A stretch of DNA of 64,000 bases from Stromatinia cepivora (GCA_014898415.1 RCTD01000026.1:496001-560000), one strand, 5' to 3'. Positions 12,240-23,905 are shown, counted from the first letter of the stretch. Numbers and translations are program-made. The notes: generated by a model from the letters alone, not told the origin.

Positions 12240-13860
12240 ATAGATTATATAAAAGTTCCTTTTTGAATATTCTTAATATAATCATATATTTTGAATATCG
12301 ATATAATATAATTTCATAATAATCCATTTATTCTCACCAATCATCAATCTGATCGCTTATTGATTGTTACAGAAGATCATTATAGACTTTTTCATTACTA
12401 AATCGATTTCTTTTAAGAAATATAAAATTACTATAATTTCTTTTGATATATATTCGATTTCGAAAAACTTTATTTTGATAATCGAGGTAATTATAATATT
12501 TTGCTTGAACATTTTCTATATAATTAAATCATCGAAAAAAAATAAAATATACTTTTAAAATGATTAATGAATATCTGGATTATTTATAAAAGAAGTCTTT
12601 GAGAAGATAAGAAATTGTAGTATTTGATCATTGTTATATTGGATTATGAAATATCTTATATTCTATAGATATTGTAAACAATGATTAATAATTTTTATAT
12701 AATCATTTAATAGATTGATCAAATAATAACTCAATTACAAAGTAACGAATAATATATCCGTTTTTATAATAATTACAATATATAATATTGAACTTATTTT
12801 CTTTTGATATATTTTTATAATATATATAGAAACTTAACTTTGATTTTTCCGAAATACTATTATCAAGAGTGGTATACTTGTTATTCTGTTTATTGTTTTG
12901 AATTTCTTAGTAATCTTTTTAATATATATATTATGAATTAATTATAACTTTTTTTTAAATCGATTATAAAGTATATATATATTTAGAAATCATTTAGTGT
13001 TTTCTAGGTTTTGTAATTCATATATAGTTTTGATTCTTTTGATGATCTTTATAGTAATTGATTCGTTTTTTTTATAATAAATGATCTGAATATTATTTAC
13101 AAAAAAAAAGAATTATAATAATATACTTTGGGTTAATATATAAATATAATTCCTTTTTGTATTATACCAATCTTAATTTCTCGAATATCCAAATGAAATC
13201 CCTAAATTATATAATTGGGGAATTTTATAAACCATATAAAGCTCAATTGATTATAATATTTTTGTTTAGGATTTTGTATTTATCAAATAGATAATATATA
13301 ATTAAAATATTAGAAGGATTGTATAAAATATTGATAAAGATATTGATTATATTGTATTATTTTATTTCGAAATTGTATTTAGTAATGATTATTATTATAA
13401 TTCGGAATAATCAATTTACTAATATAATAGTGTAAATAATTTTAATAGTATTTTTAATCTAGAGATTTTTTTATATTATTAAATATAAACAATAATAAAT
13501 AATTAAATCTTGATTATTGCATTTATATATAAATATTTATTAAAGAGAAATCGGTTTTGTAGATTTTGATCCAGAATCGATTTCATATTAGATTTTCCTA
13601 GTCTTAAGGTTATTAATTTCAAAATTGTAGTTCTGTTTGAATCAATATTTTATTTAATAATTTTCTAATTGATAATAAAAACAAGATAATTTTGGAATTG
13701 TAAATATATGAATTCGAGGAAATGATATTGTTTATAATCTATTAATTGTAGATCAAATAAAAAGCAATAATGGTTTTGCTTTAATTCCAATGATAATTAT
13801 ACTATGAATTATTATAAATTGAGAATATTCTTTTATATCGTTTATTCCTTATTGATCAAA
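12240..13860 (-). pseudogene. X1 copia reverse transcriptase and RNase H (broken)
   Basis: The region is the reverse complement of 41950-43200 in X3, where copia RT and RNase H motifs can be read. The catalytic box region at about 13060-13125 reads F-V-N-N-I-Q-I-I-Y instead of the usual [FY]-V-D-D-[IL], both aspartates changed by G to A. The glutamine codon lost in X3 is still CAG here. The frame is broken by many stops. Confidence 0.75.
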
Positions 13861-16800
13861 TCAAAATATAAAATGAAAATTATTTAAATAAGGTAATTCT
13901 ATTGAATCTATTCTTTGAAATATAATAATTCCTATATAAGATCCAGTATTGAAATCGTTTCTTTGATAACACCACCGTACATACAACCGCCTTTATATAT
14001 ATATTAATTACTTTGGGATATAAAAGTTAAATAACTTTTGGAAGAAAAATGATTCTGAATAATAATTGTATAATTGAAATTCAAATAGATTAATCTGAAC
14101 CCTAAGTATTTCAATCCTTATAATATAAATTCTTTTAGATATCTATTCAAGATTATAAATCCACAAATCCTTTATAAATTGATTAAATAAATATATAAAG
14201 TATATTAATCTTTATAATGATTGAATTTCCTTTATAGAATACTTTAATTAATTATTCTAATATATATACTTCTTTTTGGAATGTTAAGATTGATTGATTG
14301 AAATAATCTCTGAATCATTTTTGTATACACTACAAAGAATATCGATGATATAATTAATAGGTTTATATTCTATATTCCTTATATCAATATATTCGGTAAG
14401 GTCGGAATTCATATTATTGTTATAGGTATCTTTTTAAACAATACCAATATCTTTATTCGCAAAATATAATTATTCCTTAATAAAAAAATCAACTTTTTTA
14501 ATTTCTTCAATAAAAGAATCGATCAATATTTGTATATCTTTATTGTATATTTTATCCTTATTATCTAAAGGATTAAATAAATTGGATAATCCTAAATCGA
14601 TTTCTTTATTCCTATTATCACCCCTCAAATCTATATTTACCCTTAAAATCAGTTCGTTTGTAAACAATAAATCTGAAATACATTTAATAAATGAATCAAA
14701 GACTTTTCGATTCATAAAAATAAGTAAATAAATGAAATCTTCATGATTGTCCTCATTTTGAATAATCATCCTGTCCATTTCGATATAATCTTATAGATCA
14801 AAAGCTTTAACAAACTGCTTAAACTTTTTTGTAATATAAATATCGATTATTCGATTGATGGAATCAATACAATAAATGAATTCCTTATTGAACATTATAT
14901 TTCGAATAACAATAATTTTATCGAATTTAAATATCTATATATAGTAAATCAATATACCTGGAATATAGCCCATTAAATATCCAATATATATTCGAGGATT
15001 AATTTTGTATCATTTCCTATTAATTCCAATTTCTTTGTTTTTATCCAAAGGGTAAACTCGATATCTATATCTGTAAATTCTGTTCCAATTAGAACGAAGA
15101 TTGTTGGATATTTTCTTTATAAATAAAGGATTATCTTTATAAAAGTAATTACAAAATTATATATCGAATATTTTATTGGGCGATTTGAAGGATTTGATCT
15201 TCAAAGGATTTATATTATATAAATAAATGACAATTTATATTACTTTTATTTATAATTTATCCAGTAAATTTATTATAATCTACATTTTTATTTATTTTGT
15301 GATTATTTTTTGTCCTATATATTCTAATCCTTTATTGGATTTATATATATAAGATAAAGATAACTCGAATTTGATATCTTTTTGTTTAATCTATTTTTCA
15401 AATAATATTACTTTTATAACTTCAATGATAGATGTATTATTATCCTATTTAATCATTACAATCGCTAGGCCATACTTATAGTGAATCCAGATTATAAAGC
15501 TTTGAATGATTACAAATACTTTATCATATATTTTGCAATAAATTAAATATAAAAAGATTTTACTATAATATATTTCTTTGATTAATAAGAATTATAATAT
15601 ATTATTATACCTTTTATCGAAATCAAAAAGATTTTATTGGATTTTGTAGAAAGGCTAAGATGATTAGTGATCATTTGGAGCATAAGAAATGATTTGCTTT
15701 ATATAAATGCAAATGCAATTGATGTAATTAAAACAAATAATATCTTTTATTTTAATATTTTGTATTATAAATATTAAATATTCAAAAACTTCCTTTTTCA
15801 AATACTCGGAGTGTTTATATTATATTTTATTTATATTTTCTTTTGGAAAAGATGAATTATAAGAATAATAAAATGCTTTGTTTATTTTTCTATTTATTAT
15901 TAGATACATTATAGAAGGGTTGTTTATAAAAATAGATAAAAGAATATTCAAATAAATAGAAAATGATTTGTATTCTAAAAATACAAGATTTTCAATATAA
16001 ATACATTGAGTAATTATTATGCTATTTATATGATCTCCTTTATGAAAAATATAGTTATATTCTGAAAACTATAGTTATATTCTGAAAACTATAGGCCGGC
16101 TTTCTCCAATCGAATCTTCGAAACGATATTGATATAAAAACCAAGGATGAGTATTATATTGTTTAAGATCAAATCATTATTAGGGTAACCTTTTTTTTTA
16201 ATAATCCCTTTGATAATATGAATCCTATATTCTAGAACTTGAAAACTAGAAATATTTATTTTTACAAGATTATTAGGATCGGATAATTGATATCAATGAT
16301 CATCCAATAAAGATATATCATTTACAATATATATAATACTACAATTATCGAATAAAATACTATTGAATAAATAATATATTTTCATTATTATAAAATATAT
16401 CTCTAATTAATTGTATCAAACATTCAAAATAACAATATTGATTGAAAATCCTGAAAGATCAATAAAACTTTTCATTTATTTTCTTTTGATTTAATTAAGA
16501 TGAAATTGCTTTTATAAATATAATCTTGTTCGATCTTTAATTATTTATAGCTTGTTTTTGTTAAATACCCTTTTAAACAATAAATTGATCCTTCTAATGA
16601 ATACTAATTTTATAATTTTGTAATTGTAAATAATATAACCATAATCAATTCTATTATTCCATTTAGATTCAGTTTTATAAAGATATTCCCAAATCTTCTT
16701 GATCCTTTGATTACTTTTAAAATTGATATTCTTTTTATTCTTTTTAGATTTTTTATCATTTTGAAAAAAGATAAATATAGAATATACTTTTTCTTTAGCT

Positions 16801-17901
16801 TTTAAAGAAATAGAATTCTGGAAGATTAATCCTTCAAAAACATTTCCAAATTACTTAAATGAAAAATTAGGTAATCCGAATTGATTGTTCATCTTAATCT
16901 ATATAATCATAGTATTTGCTCAAATTAGGAGTATTCTGGTATTAATAATTTGTAGAAAAATATTAATAATGATTTTATCCTATATTTTAATGATTTTATA
17001 TATAAGAGTTTTGGTATAGATTATAATTCAATCCCTATATTATTTGATAAAATCGGTTTTGTTGAACAAGGCTTATATTAGAATAGACCGATATTCTTAT
17101 AATACTACAAATTTAATAGTAGTTATTGTAAGTACAAGTTTCCTTTTGAATACATTGATAATCGTTTTAAGTGAAAAAATTGTAATACCCTGATTAAGAA
17201 TAGATAACTTTATAAAATATACTTGATTAAATAATGATTCGATTTATTCGTAAATGTTATGGAAGGTTTTATAATTCTATGTATATTCTTGTTATCAATA
17301 TCGATATTCCAATTAAAGAGAAACAAATTCGAAAAAGATTGTTTGAAAAGTAATTAAAAATAAAATAATGAATCTATTAGAAATAAATCCCGATATATTA
17401 CCATCAGAATCTTTTATCTTTATATTTCTATTAGTATCTTTTTTGAATTGGATTGTTATAAGATATTTCAAGAATTCCTTTTAGTATTGAATTTGTTTCT
17501 TTTAATTATATTTGACTTAAAGATTGATAACAGAAGATAAAACAAATGGTTTAATTGAAAACCAATTGATTTGATTATAGATAGGTTCATTTGTTAGATT
17601 AGAATTTGGAATAAATATTGCTGATATAGAAACAAATAGATTGTTCTTTGGATTAATTGAATTCTAGATTCTTTGAATTTGATATTTATTTTTCAAGTAT
17701 AAATATTATTTTAGTTATTGAATATAGATTATAAAAAGAAGATCATTTTGATCTTTTGCTATATTAAATAAAGGTAATTGAATTAATATAAATATTGAAT
17801 TATAAATGAAATAGGAATAATATTTTAAGAATGATTTTTTGAATACTTAGTAATCATTGGATAGGAAATTGTATAGATTTAAAGACTACTAAGCTTATAA
17901 T
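13860..17901 (-). pseudogene. X1 gag, protease and integrase region (broken)
   Basis: This is homologous to 35397-41900 of X3 without the LTR3 insertion. The clearest frame is 14470-14778 (102 aa), equivalent to X3 38384-38788 and X2 63413-63721; it is acidic and polar and follows the integrase, a position where copia polyproteins carry a variable linker before reverse transcriptase. The part near 16.0-16.3 kb matches the X3 protease/pre-integrase frame at 36944-37210. The gag portion (about 16.3-17.9 kb) shows no recognisable motif. Confidence 0.65.
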
Positions 17902-18211
17902 TATCACAGGATAATATGATTACAAAGCACTTTCAAGGATTGGGGAATAGATGGTATATATGATTGGTAGAGTAAAAGAATTGAATAATTTGCCTTTAAT
18001 TATATGAATCAAGAGCTATATATATAAAACAAATAAATGATTATTTAACCGATATACACCTTAATTAAACTAGATCTTTGTTTATTAGTATATCAGGATC
18101 ATTTTATCAATTGATGGATTGATAAGGGCTAGTAGATCCTTCATTCCGATTACAAAGTATACGCTTTGATCCTTTATAAGATACAGGGGATTGCAGGGCT
18201 TTCCGTGACAA
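17902..18211 (-). repeat. 5' LTR of X1
   Basis: 310 bp, minus strand, starting TGTCACGGAAAGCC at 18211. The next bases (18212-18216, AGAAG) are the target duplication. Confidence 0.9.
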
Positions 18212-18256
18212 GAAGTCTAGTTAGTCGAATATCAGGGGTATTCGAATAAAGAACCT

Positions 18257-18999
18257 TTATAATATTAATCAAGATAATTGAAATGATGAATCTTTATTCA
18301 AATCGACGAATAAAAATAAAATATTAATATATAAAAGAATTCGAAAAGAGTATATAAAAAGACTATGCTCTTAATATTAAAGATTAAGAATCTGAATTAG
18401 AATATTATTCGGTATTATTGGTTGTATATAATACAAAACCTTTATATAACTCTATATTATTATTATAACTTTATAATTGCTTATTCTATTATAGTCTTCG
18501 AGTCACTACTTCCAAATTATAAGATTTATTATCTTAAAATATATAATCTTCAATAATTAATAATAACTTAAATATATAAATTGGAAATTAAACTTATAAT
18601 ATCTGTAAATAAATATAATAAATATAATATATCATTTATAATAGTTTTATATACAATTCCTTCTTTAAGATCAAAATCAATTTGAATAAGAATATTTAAT
18701 TCTTTAATAATCTTAAAAAACAATTTTATATTTCTGTTTATAGATAGAAAAACAAGCCAGATATTATAAAATCTTTTAAAAACTAATAAGGATATTTTTT
18801 TCTTTATATCTATTTACAAATCTATAAATATTCTTATAGAATTTATATATATTCTTAATTTTGTTACAATTCCAAAATAATAATATTAAGTTCTAAAAAA
18901 TTCGAAAGACTCAATTAATATATTTTTGATATATATATTCGAAATCGAATTATAAGTTTCGTTATTTTTGGAAAATTTCTGAACTTTCAATTGAATTAT
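18257..18999 (-). pseudogene. Unidentified decayed reading frame, part 1
   Basis: Read on the minus strand, long frames run through this A/T-rich stretch with stops that are almost all TAA, the pattern left when CAA codons mutate. The frame joins 19191-19620 once the solo LTR3 and its ATTAT duplication are removed. The deduced residues are polar and basic, with no motif I recognise; a retrotransposon gag is possible but unproven. Confidence 0.35.
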
Positions 19000-19190
19000 T
19001 GTTACGAACCTCAACTACGAAACTAGGGCTAGCCGAAAGCGGGCCGAATTATACGCTAGTTTGAAGAGTTTTCACCTATATAAAGGGGAATTCTTCACTA
19101 CCATTAGAAAGAAAGTAATGAAAAATCTTGATTCTAAACCCAAACCTATTGTTATTCGAAGTTAACCGATTCTTTGCTGTGATTCTCACA
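19000..19190 (+). mobile_element. Solo LTR of the LTR3 family
   Basis: 191 bp, TGTTACGAACCTCAACTACG to GATTCTCACA, flanked by a perfect 5-bp duplication ATTAT (18995-18999, 19191-19195). It matches the two LTRs of the element at 38762-41033 but is more diverged, with transitions and small indels. A TATA-like CTATATAAAGG lies near 19075. The short frame 19128-19379 that starts in it is an accident. Confidence 0.95.
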
Positions 19191-19620
19191 ATTATAGCTT
19201 TGAATAGAGCTATTCTTATAATTCAAATCTTATTGCGATTGTTAAATGATTCATTTCTATTTTTATATATATTGAAATCGATTGATTCATTAATAGAAAT
19301 AAAGATTTTTGAATATATTTCTTCTTCTATTAGAATCGAATTTGAATATATATTTATCTCTATAAGTAAAGTATTTTAAAGATCTTTAATTCTTTTATTT
19401 ATAGAATTTATATTTAAAAAGTCTAATAATATTATAAAGTATTTATAACGTTAGTCAAATCATTCAAAATTTAAATATTCTAATAAAAATTTAAGTATAA
19501 ATATCTTAGGTTTTTTATATATTGATTTGTAATCGCGATAATATCCAGTTAAATATTATTTATTATATAATTCGTAGCACTGTTTTTATTTTAAACAATT
19601 TTTTAAATATTTATTAGGAT
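19191..19620 (-). pseudogene. Unidentified decayed reading frame, part 2
   Basis: This is the upstream (minus-strand) continuation of 18257-18999 across the solo LTR3. It is A/T-rich with TAA/TGA stops in an otherwise long frame and no recognised domain. Confidence 0.3.
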
Positions 19621-19624
19621 TTGA

Positions 19625-19960
19625 TACTTTCTATAAACAATTTAAATAAGGTCTTTTTGGCTTTATCTTTATAATCTGCAACAGTATTGTTTGGTTTGTG
19701 ATAAAAGAGTATAGTTGTTATATGTTGTATAATATCGCGACGCGATTGATCGCGATCGCGAGCTTTCGCGTACACTATCACATGATAATTTATAGCACTC
19801 GACATGTGAACGAAAACGCTTTGGTGGTTTTGCGATACTCGCCTAATTACGGAGCCAACCGACGCACCCGCAAAATTTTTGTTGGCGCCAATTTGGTGGC
19901 TTTAGTGGCTTTGGTAGCTTTGGTAGTATTGGCGCCAGATGATGGCTAGTAGCGCTTCAC
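19625..19960. other. CpG-rich non-coding patch with palindromes
   Basis: G+C rises abruptly here. It contains a dense self-complementary run of CGCGA/TCGCG around 19735-19770 and two GGCGCC sites (near 19885 and 19930) framing a TTTGGTGGC/TTTGGTAGC simple repeat. Short frames on both strands are not convincing genes. CpG-rich, CpA-poor sequence is what RIP would leave behind, but the palindrome may be part of a small transposable element. Confidence 0.45.
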
Positions 19961-20039
19961 AATATATAGTAATGATTTTAATAGAGCTGGTACTAAGTAT
20001 TATATAGTTATGATAGAGACAAAAGTGGTGATTTTGGTG

Positions 20040-20200
20040 AGGCCTTCAGATAGAGTAGTAATGGTAAGGATGGTAAAGATAATAAAGATGGTAAGGATGG
20101 TAAGGATGGTAAGGATGGTAAGGATGGTCAGGATGGTTAGATTGGTCAGATTGATAAGGATGGTAAGAGTGGTCAGAATGGTCAGGTTGACATAGAGTGG
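20040..20200 (+). repeat. GGTAAGGAT nonamer array, degenerate
   Basis: Tandem copies of GGTAAGGAT (cleanest at 20093-20130) grade into GGTCAGGAT and GGTCAGATT variants. Open frames on both strands through it are a by-product of the 9-bp period. A TGGCCGGTT follows at about 20198; a similar array ends with the same TGGCCGGTT at about 24229 on the other side of the helicase gene. Confidence 0.85.
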
Positions 20201-20712
20201 CCGGTTAGTAAGAATAGTATAAATATAACTAAACCCAAGTAATATCATTATACCTCAACCTCAATAGCATCCTCCTGAGTAGCCCCGCTGCTTTTTATAT
20301 TCTGTAAATTTACAACCTTCCTTTCTAATGTTTTACTAATCCCCTTTCTTGCATGATTTCGCCTTCGAATCAAATTCTCCCGTGCGTTATCCTCAATAAA
20401 ACAAAGATGGCTATATGTCTCTTTATTGCGGTTTCCAATCCGATCATGCCGAGAAAATGTTTGAAGCTCGTTTGCAACTGAATAATCTGGCTCCAGTAAC
20501 GCTATCAATACAGCTTCGCTGAGTGTTAACCCAATCCCAAAAGACGTCGATGTTGCTACCATATATCTGGGCTGCTTAGGCTTTAGTCTTAGGTTGTCGA
20601 TATCCACATGACCGTGCCAAAGCTCTAATCTTCTGTCAAATTCCCGCGACGTTATCACCTTATCAAGAAAGACAATATCTTCTTCGGGGATTCCGAGAAT
20701 ATGAATCATCCA

Positions 20713-20765
20713 CTAATCTTATTTAGTCTTATCCATAAGCTAGAAATGATCAGAATAGCACTTAC
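20713..20765 (-). other. Predicted 53-bp spliceosomal intron in the SNF2-like gene
   Basis: On the minus strand GTAAGTGC starts at 20765, a CTAAAT branch-like site lies near the end, and the intron closes with TAG at 20713. Both exons are in phase 0: '...GARILYL' joins 'WMIHILGIP...'. Length and signals suit a filamentous ascomycete intron. Without splicing the frame meets a stop at 20706. Confidence 0.75.
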
Positions 20766-21203
20766 TAAATATAAAATTCGAGCACCAATATAAAAGTAAG
20801 ATGCGAATATCATACGGCATGGCTTGGAATCCTTAGGATCGGTTTTATTCTTAAATTCATCGATGTATTTCTTCATTACAGCAAGCTTCCCAGAAGATGC
20901 TGCTATATCCTTGATATATTTGCGAAAAGGCTCGTTCATATCATTCCATTGCTTGAGCCCGGCTTCCTTAGTTGTTTTATGATTAACACGCTCAATCCAC
21001 TCTTTCTCTGTGAACGCTAGATGATTCTCGTTTTCTAGTTTGGCGATATCCATCAAAAAAGGAAAACTTGCATATAGACGAGAGCGGAAATGGTGTTGGG
21101 CATTTTCTTTTTTCAAAGGGATATAGTCTTTGAGCGATCCAAACTTCGCTTGATGAAGAGCCTTCCGTTGATCATTCCGTGAATTGTATTTCGCATCCTC
21201 TTC

Positions 21204-21206
21204 CTA
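21204..21206 (-). other. Premature TAG in helicase core
   Basis: The same frame stays open and protein-like on both sides of this codon ('ERLQIQK' stop 'EEDAKYNSRND'). CAG to TAG is the CpA to TpA change produced by RIP. Confidence 0.7.
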
Positions 21207-23696
21207 CTTCTGTATTTGAAGCCGTTCTTGCCACTTGGGCTCATGCTGGCAAGAAATTTCAGAATATATATTAGGGGGTAATAAAACAATCGGGCCTTCC
21301 CCAAGAAAATTCGATTTGGCAGTAAATCGAAGAGTAATTGCTTCGATAATTGGGAGTAGTAGATCGATACATTTTTGAGAGACTTCCTCATCCAATACAC
21401 CATCTTTTACTTTCTTGTCCCACATCTTTCCCAATGCCAATACCTTGGTACTATCGAAAGACTTCAGCGCTTTATGGTTATCCCAAGATGGCCGCTTCAT
21501 TCTTATCAGATATTCTGCAACATCCATTGGCCCAGAGGTGATCAAGGTACCGCTCATCGGATTATAATGGATATTTTCATGTCGTTTCTCTTCGAAGAAT
21601 GGATTTTTTAAAACTTGAAGAGTTGCTGATGTTGCCAAATGTTCTTTATGTGCTTCGTCTCTCCATAGAGTTGAGATAGTCAATTTAGTATATTTGATCC
21701 GTTGGTAGATTAGTTTCGGGGTAATCATTATAACTGTGCGATCCGGGTTCCTTTTTCTTGATGCATATGGAGAATTCTGGATTGGAACAACTTTTTCTTT
21801 TTCGAATCTTTCAAAAAGCTGCTTGCTTATTGAATGTGATGTAGTAATACATATAATGCGGCTGTTTTGAAGTTTCGGGGTACATACAGGTTTCGATGGA
21901 TCATGCGGATCCCCAAGATCAACATCAGACATCATATCCGATTTGGCTGAAGAGTTCATTACGCTCATATCGCCTTTAGCATTTCCATGAGCTACAACGA
22001 GCTGCATATTCAGCGGGTTGTTCTCATCAAAGAACTTGTGCCATTCGTCTATCCAATTAGTAAGCAGGCCGAGAGGAACCAGAATAACATGAATCCCAAG
22101 GGATGGCTTGAACTTGGATGTCTCGTGTGCTTTTGTACATGGGCAATCCAACCCATACTGTTTGTATATTCGGTGGTTTGACGGACAAATCTGACCTTCC
22201 ATTTGATCGCTTGAAAGATGATCTGCAGGCTTCTGTTGAATATCATCCCACATGCAATTAATTGCGTGCTGAAGATAACAAGTAGTATATGACATGAGAG
22301 TTTTCCCTAACCCCATCTCATGAGCTTGAAAAGTTGACCCAACATCTGAGTTCCATATCATCAAAGTCCGAATAACGTTATGAGCTTGGTAAGGCAAGAG
22401 ACGACATTTCATTCCATGTATTTGTACAATAAAATCCGATTTCCTAATATGTCGAGGGTGGTGAAGGATATCACATGTTATGGACCATTTTTCTTCATCA
22501 AGCTGTTCACATATCTTGCTTTCGAGTTGCGCTTGTAGCTTCATACTAGCAATATCAGCACGAGCTTCCTTCCATAACCGTAAGCGTTCTTCAAAATCGT
22601 TTTTGGATTCGCCTTCCTCTTGTTCCGGCTCTTTTTCTTCGTCAAACGCATCTAAAAGCTTATCTTGGAAGTGGACAGCTGCGCCGCGATGAGAGGTAGA
22701 CTCACGAGGAGAAGCAGGAGAACCCAGATGTGATGTCAAGTGGTCGTTATTTGGTACACTTGCTGGCTTATGGCTACCATCTGCAGATTTAAATGAATTG
22801 TTATTCTCGTTATCTGTATCACAAGGTACACTTCGATCTCGATCTCTCTTCTTCTTTTGCCGATTTACCAATCTCTTGGCTTGGATTTTCTCCGTCGGCG
22901 AGATAATATCCGAGTCCTCTTCCTCATCGCTAGACTTTCGATTATCTAAAACTGACTCCGAGTTGTAATCTGCGAGATTTGGGCTACCAGTGTTTGCCTT
23001 TACTGAATCAGAAAGGCTGTGCTGGGATGCTGCTTGGCTAGTGGTATTTGTAGGTGGTAAAGGCGAATCTTTAGACTGTACTATCAAATCGATAACGGAT
23101 AAATCACCATTAAGAGCAGCTTGAATAACGCGGCGGAAATCGCTAGAGAACTCGACCTCTATCAACTCAAACACTGATTTCATATCATCCGGACCCTTGA
23201 TAATAGGTATGTATGCTATCAATCTTTCAGTATTAGGATTGAATCTAACTCGACTCTCGTTTGGGTCTTTAAGGGTATCCTTCAATCTTTGAAAATTAAA
23301 ATCAGGACTTTGTAGCTCGGCCAAAGGTGTATTGGAAGATTCTTGCCGGCGAAAAGTAATCAGGTATTCCTTGTGGTCTCTGCTTGGATCCTGATTATGG
23401 CGAATGTGTATTGGGATTTTGTTTGCTGTATTCAAGGGAGAAGGGGCTTGGTGTTTGAGGTTAGGGCTAGGAGGAGAAGGGGTTGCTTCTCTGATAGGGG
23501 AAGATTTGATGGAATTTTTATTAGTATCCTTTCGACTATCTCTTCGAACTAAGTTGCTCTTTGCTTGACGCATAATATATCGAAGACTACTATCAACCCA
23601 TCCGTCATATATAGCATCGATGCTTTCAAACGAATTTCGAATTTGATCTTCCGTACAAATGCGTTCTCTGAATGTTGCTATTAAACGTGCAAACAA
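21204..23696 (-). CDS. Longest uninterrupted part of the SNF2-like helicase
   Basis: This is an open frame of 830 codons from the frameshift region to the premature TAG. The first codon of the frame counted here is TTG, so it is not a natural start; the true N-terminus is in the frame starting at 23905. It contains the N-terminal region, a Ser/Pro/Asp-rich linker with a basic RQKKKRDRDR-type patch that could be a nuclear localisation signal, and the first RecA-like lobe with Walker A. On its own it lacks motifs V and VI and could not be an active helicase. Confidence 0.8.
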   Translation of the reverse strand: MFARLIATFRERICTEDQIRNSFESIDAIYDGWVDSSLRYIMRQAKSNLVRRDSRKDTNKNSIKSSPIREATPSPPSPNLKHQAPSPLNTANKIPIHIRHNQDPSRDHKEYLITFRRQESSNTPLAELQSPDFNFQRLKDTLKDPNESRVRFNPNTERLIAYIPIIKGPDDMKSVFELIEVEFSSDFRRVIQAALNGDLSVIDLIVQSKDSPLPPTNTTSQAASQHSLSDSVKANTGSPNLADYNSESVLDNRKSSDEEEDSDIISPTEKIQAKRLVNRQKKKRDRDRSVPCDTDNENNNSFKSADGSHKPASVPNNDHLTSHLGSPASPRESTSHRGAAVHFQDKLLDAFDEEKEPEQEEGESKNDFEERLRLWKEARADIASMKLQAQLESKICEQLDEEKWSITCDILHHPRHIRKSDFIVQIHGMKCRLLPYQAHNVIRTLMIWNSDVGSTFQAHEMGLGKTLMSYTTCYLQHAINCMWDDIQQKPADHLSSDQMEGQICPSNHRIYKQYGLDCPCTKAHETSKFKPSLGIHVILVPLGLLTNWIDEWHKFFDENNPLNMQLVVAHGNAKGDMSVMNSSAKSDMMSDVDLGDPHDPSKPVCTPKLQNSRIICITTSHSISKQLFERFEKEKVVPIQNSPYASRKRNPDRTVIMITPKLIYQRIKYTKLTISTLWRDEAHKEHLATSATLQVLKNPFFEEKRHENIHYNPMSGTLITSGPMDVAEYLIRMKRPSWDNHKALKSFDSTKVLALGKMWDKKVKDGVLDEEVSQKCIDLLLPIIEAITLRFTAKSNFLGEGPIVLLPPNIYSEISCQHEPKWQERLQIQK

Positions 23697-23905
23697 ATCC
23701 TCTTCGTACCAAAATTCACCTCTTTATTTAATATCCGTTCGTAAAGCTCAAGCTCGGCAGAAAATATCTCTTGACATATAATATACCATCTTGTGAGTTG
23801 GCTCTGATTGATCTCTAAGCCCGTAAGAGCAATCGGAACACTGAGATTATTCTTTGTATGTGGACCCGTTGGATACTTTTCATAAAAGCTTCTTGGTTGA
23901 GGCAT
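23681..23905 (-). CDS. N-terminal segment of the SNF2-like gene before the frameshift
   Basis: A 74-codon frame starting with ATG (MPQPRSFYEKYPTG...). The homologous reading continues in the next frame as 'FWYEEDLFARL', so the last residues of this frame after 'ILNK' are out-of-frame. The join needs one extra A in the AAA at 23723-23725; no GT-AG intron of plausible size fits. It could be a real deletion or an assembly error. Confidence 0.7.
   Translation of the reverse strand: MPQPRSFYEKYPTGPHTKNNLSVPIALTGLEINQSQLTRWYIICQEIFSAELELYERILNKEVNFGTKRICLHV

Larger units (their letters stand above)
9896..18211 (-). mobile_element. Ty1/copia element X1 (LTR2 family), full length, RIP-degraded
   Basis: Direct minus-strand LTRs at 17902-18211 (5') and 9896-10204 (3') are flanked by AGAAA/AGAAG, a 5-bp duplication with one transition. 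Internal sequence matches X3 (35088-45627) and X2 throughout. On the minus strand the order is gag, protease/pre-integrase (near 16.2 kb), integrase, a linker frame (14470-14778), reverse transcriptase (near 13.1 kb, with the box decayed to F-V-N-N) and RNase H. A purine tract like GGAGGGTA precedes the 3' LTR. Between RNase H and the 3' LTR lies about 2 kb that encodes frames on the opposite strand. Confidence 0.9.
20248..23905 (-). pseudogene. SNF2-family DNA-dependent ATPase/helicase, one frameshift and one stop
   Basis: The gene starts at ATG 23903-23905 and ends at 20248, about 1,200 residues. The N-terminal third is low-complexity and charged apart from a folded-looking region. The ATPase core then shows Walker A 'HEMGLGKT' (Lys codon 22302-22304, about residue 535), a DEAH-like 'WRDEAHKEH' (about 21640-21666), and 'SGTLITSG' (motif III-like). 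The C-terminal lobe shows 'GIGLTLSEA' and 'FSRHDRIGNRN' (motifs V and VI). Members translocate on double-stranded DNA and remodel nucleosomes or repair intermediates in the nucleus. A one-base loss near 23725 shifts the frame, and a TAG at 21204-21206 (expected CAG) splits the core. A 53-bp intron lies near the 3' end. The gene is far less A/T-rich than its surroundings. It is either a recent pseudogene or intact in other strains. Confidence 0.85.

Noticed and set aside
1..19600. Mitochondrial origin suggested by very high A+T
   Set aside because: No respiratory-chain, rRNA or tRNA genes; the sequence consists of nuclear LTR and Fot1 elements with RIP signature.
20000..20248. Frames on both strands through the nonamer array (VRMVRMV and ILTILTILT peptides)
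   Set aside because: A 9-bp period keeps every frame open; simple-repeat artefacts.
20713..20765. A second frameshift in the helicase gene between 20706 and 20765
   Set aside because: A GTAAGT...TAG intron of 53 bp joins both exons in phase, so no mutation is needed.
21350..22692. Plus-strand frames of 60-78 codons inside the helicase region, and minus frame 22049-22246
   Set aside because: Shadows of the helicase frame, with no independent motif.
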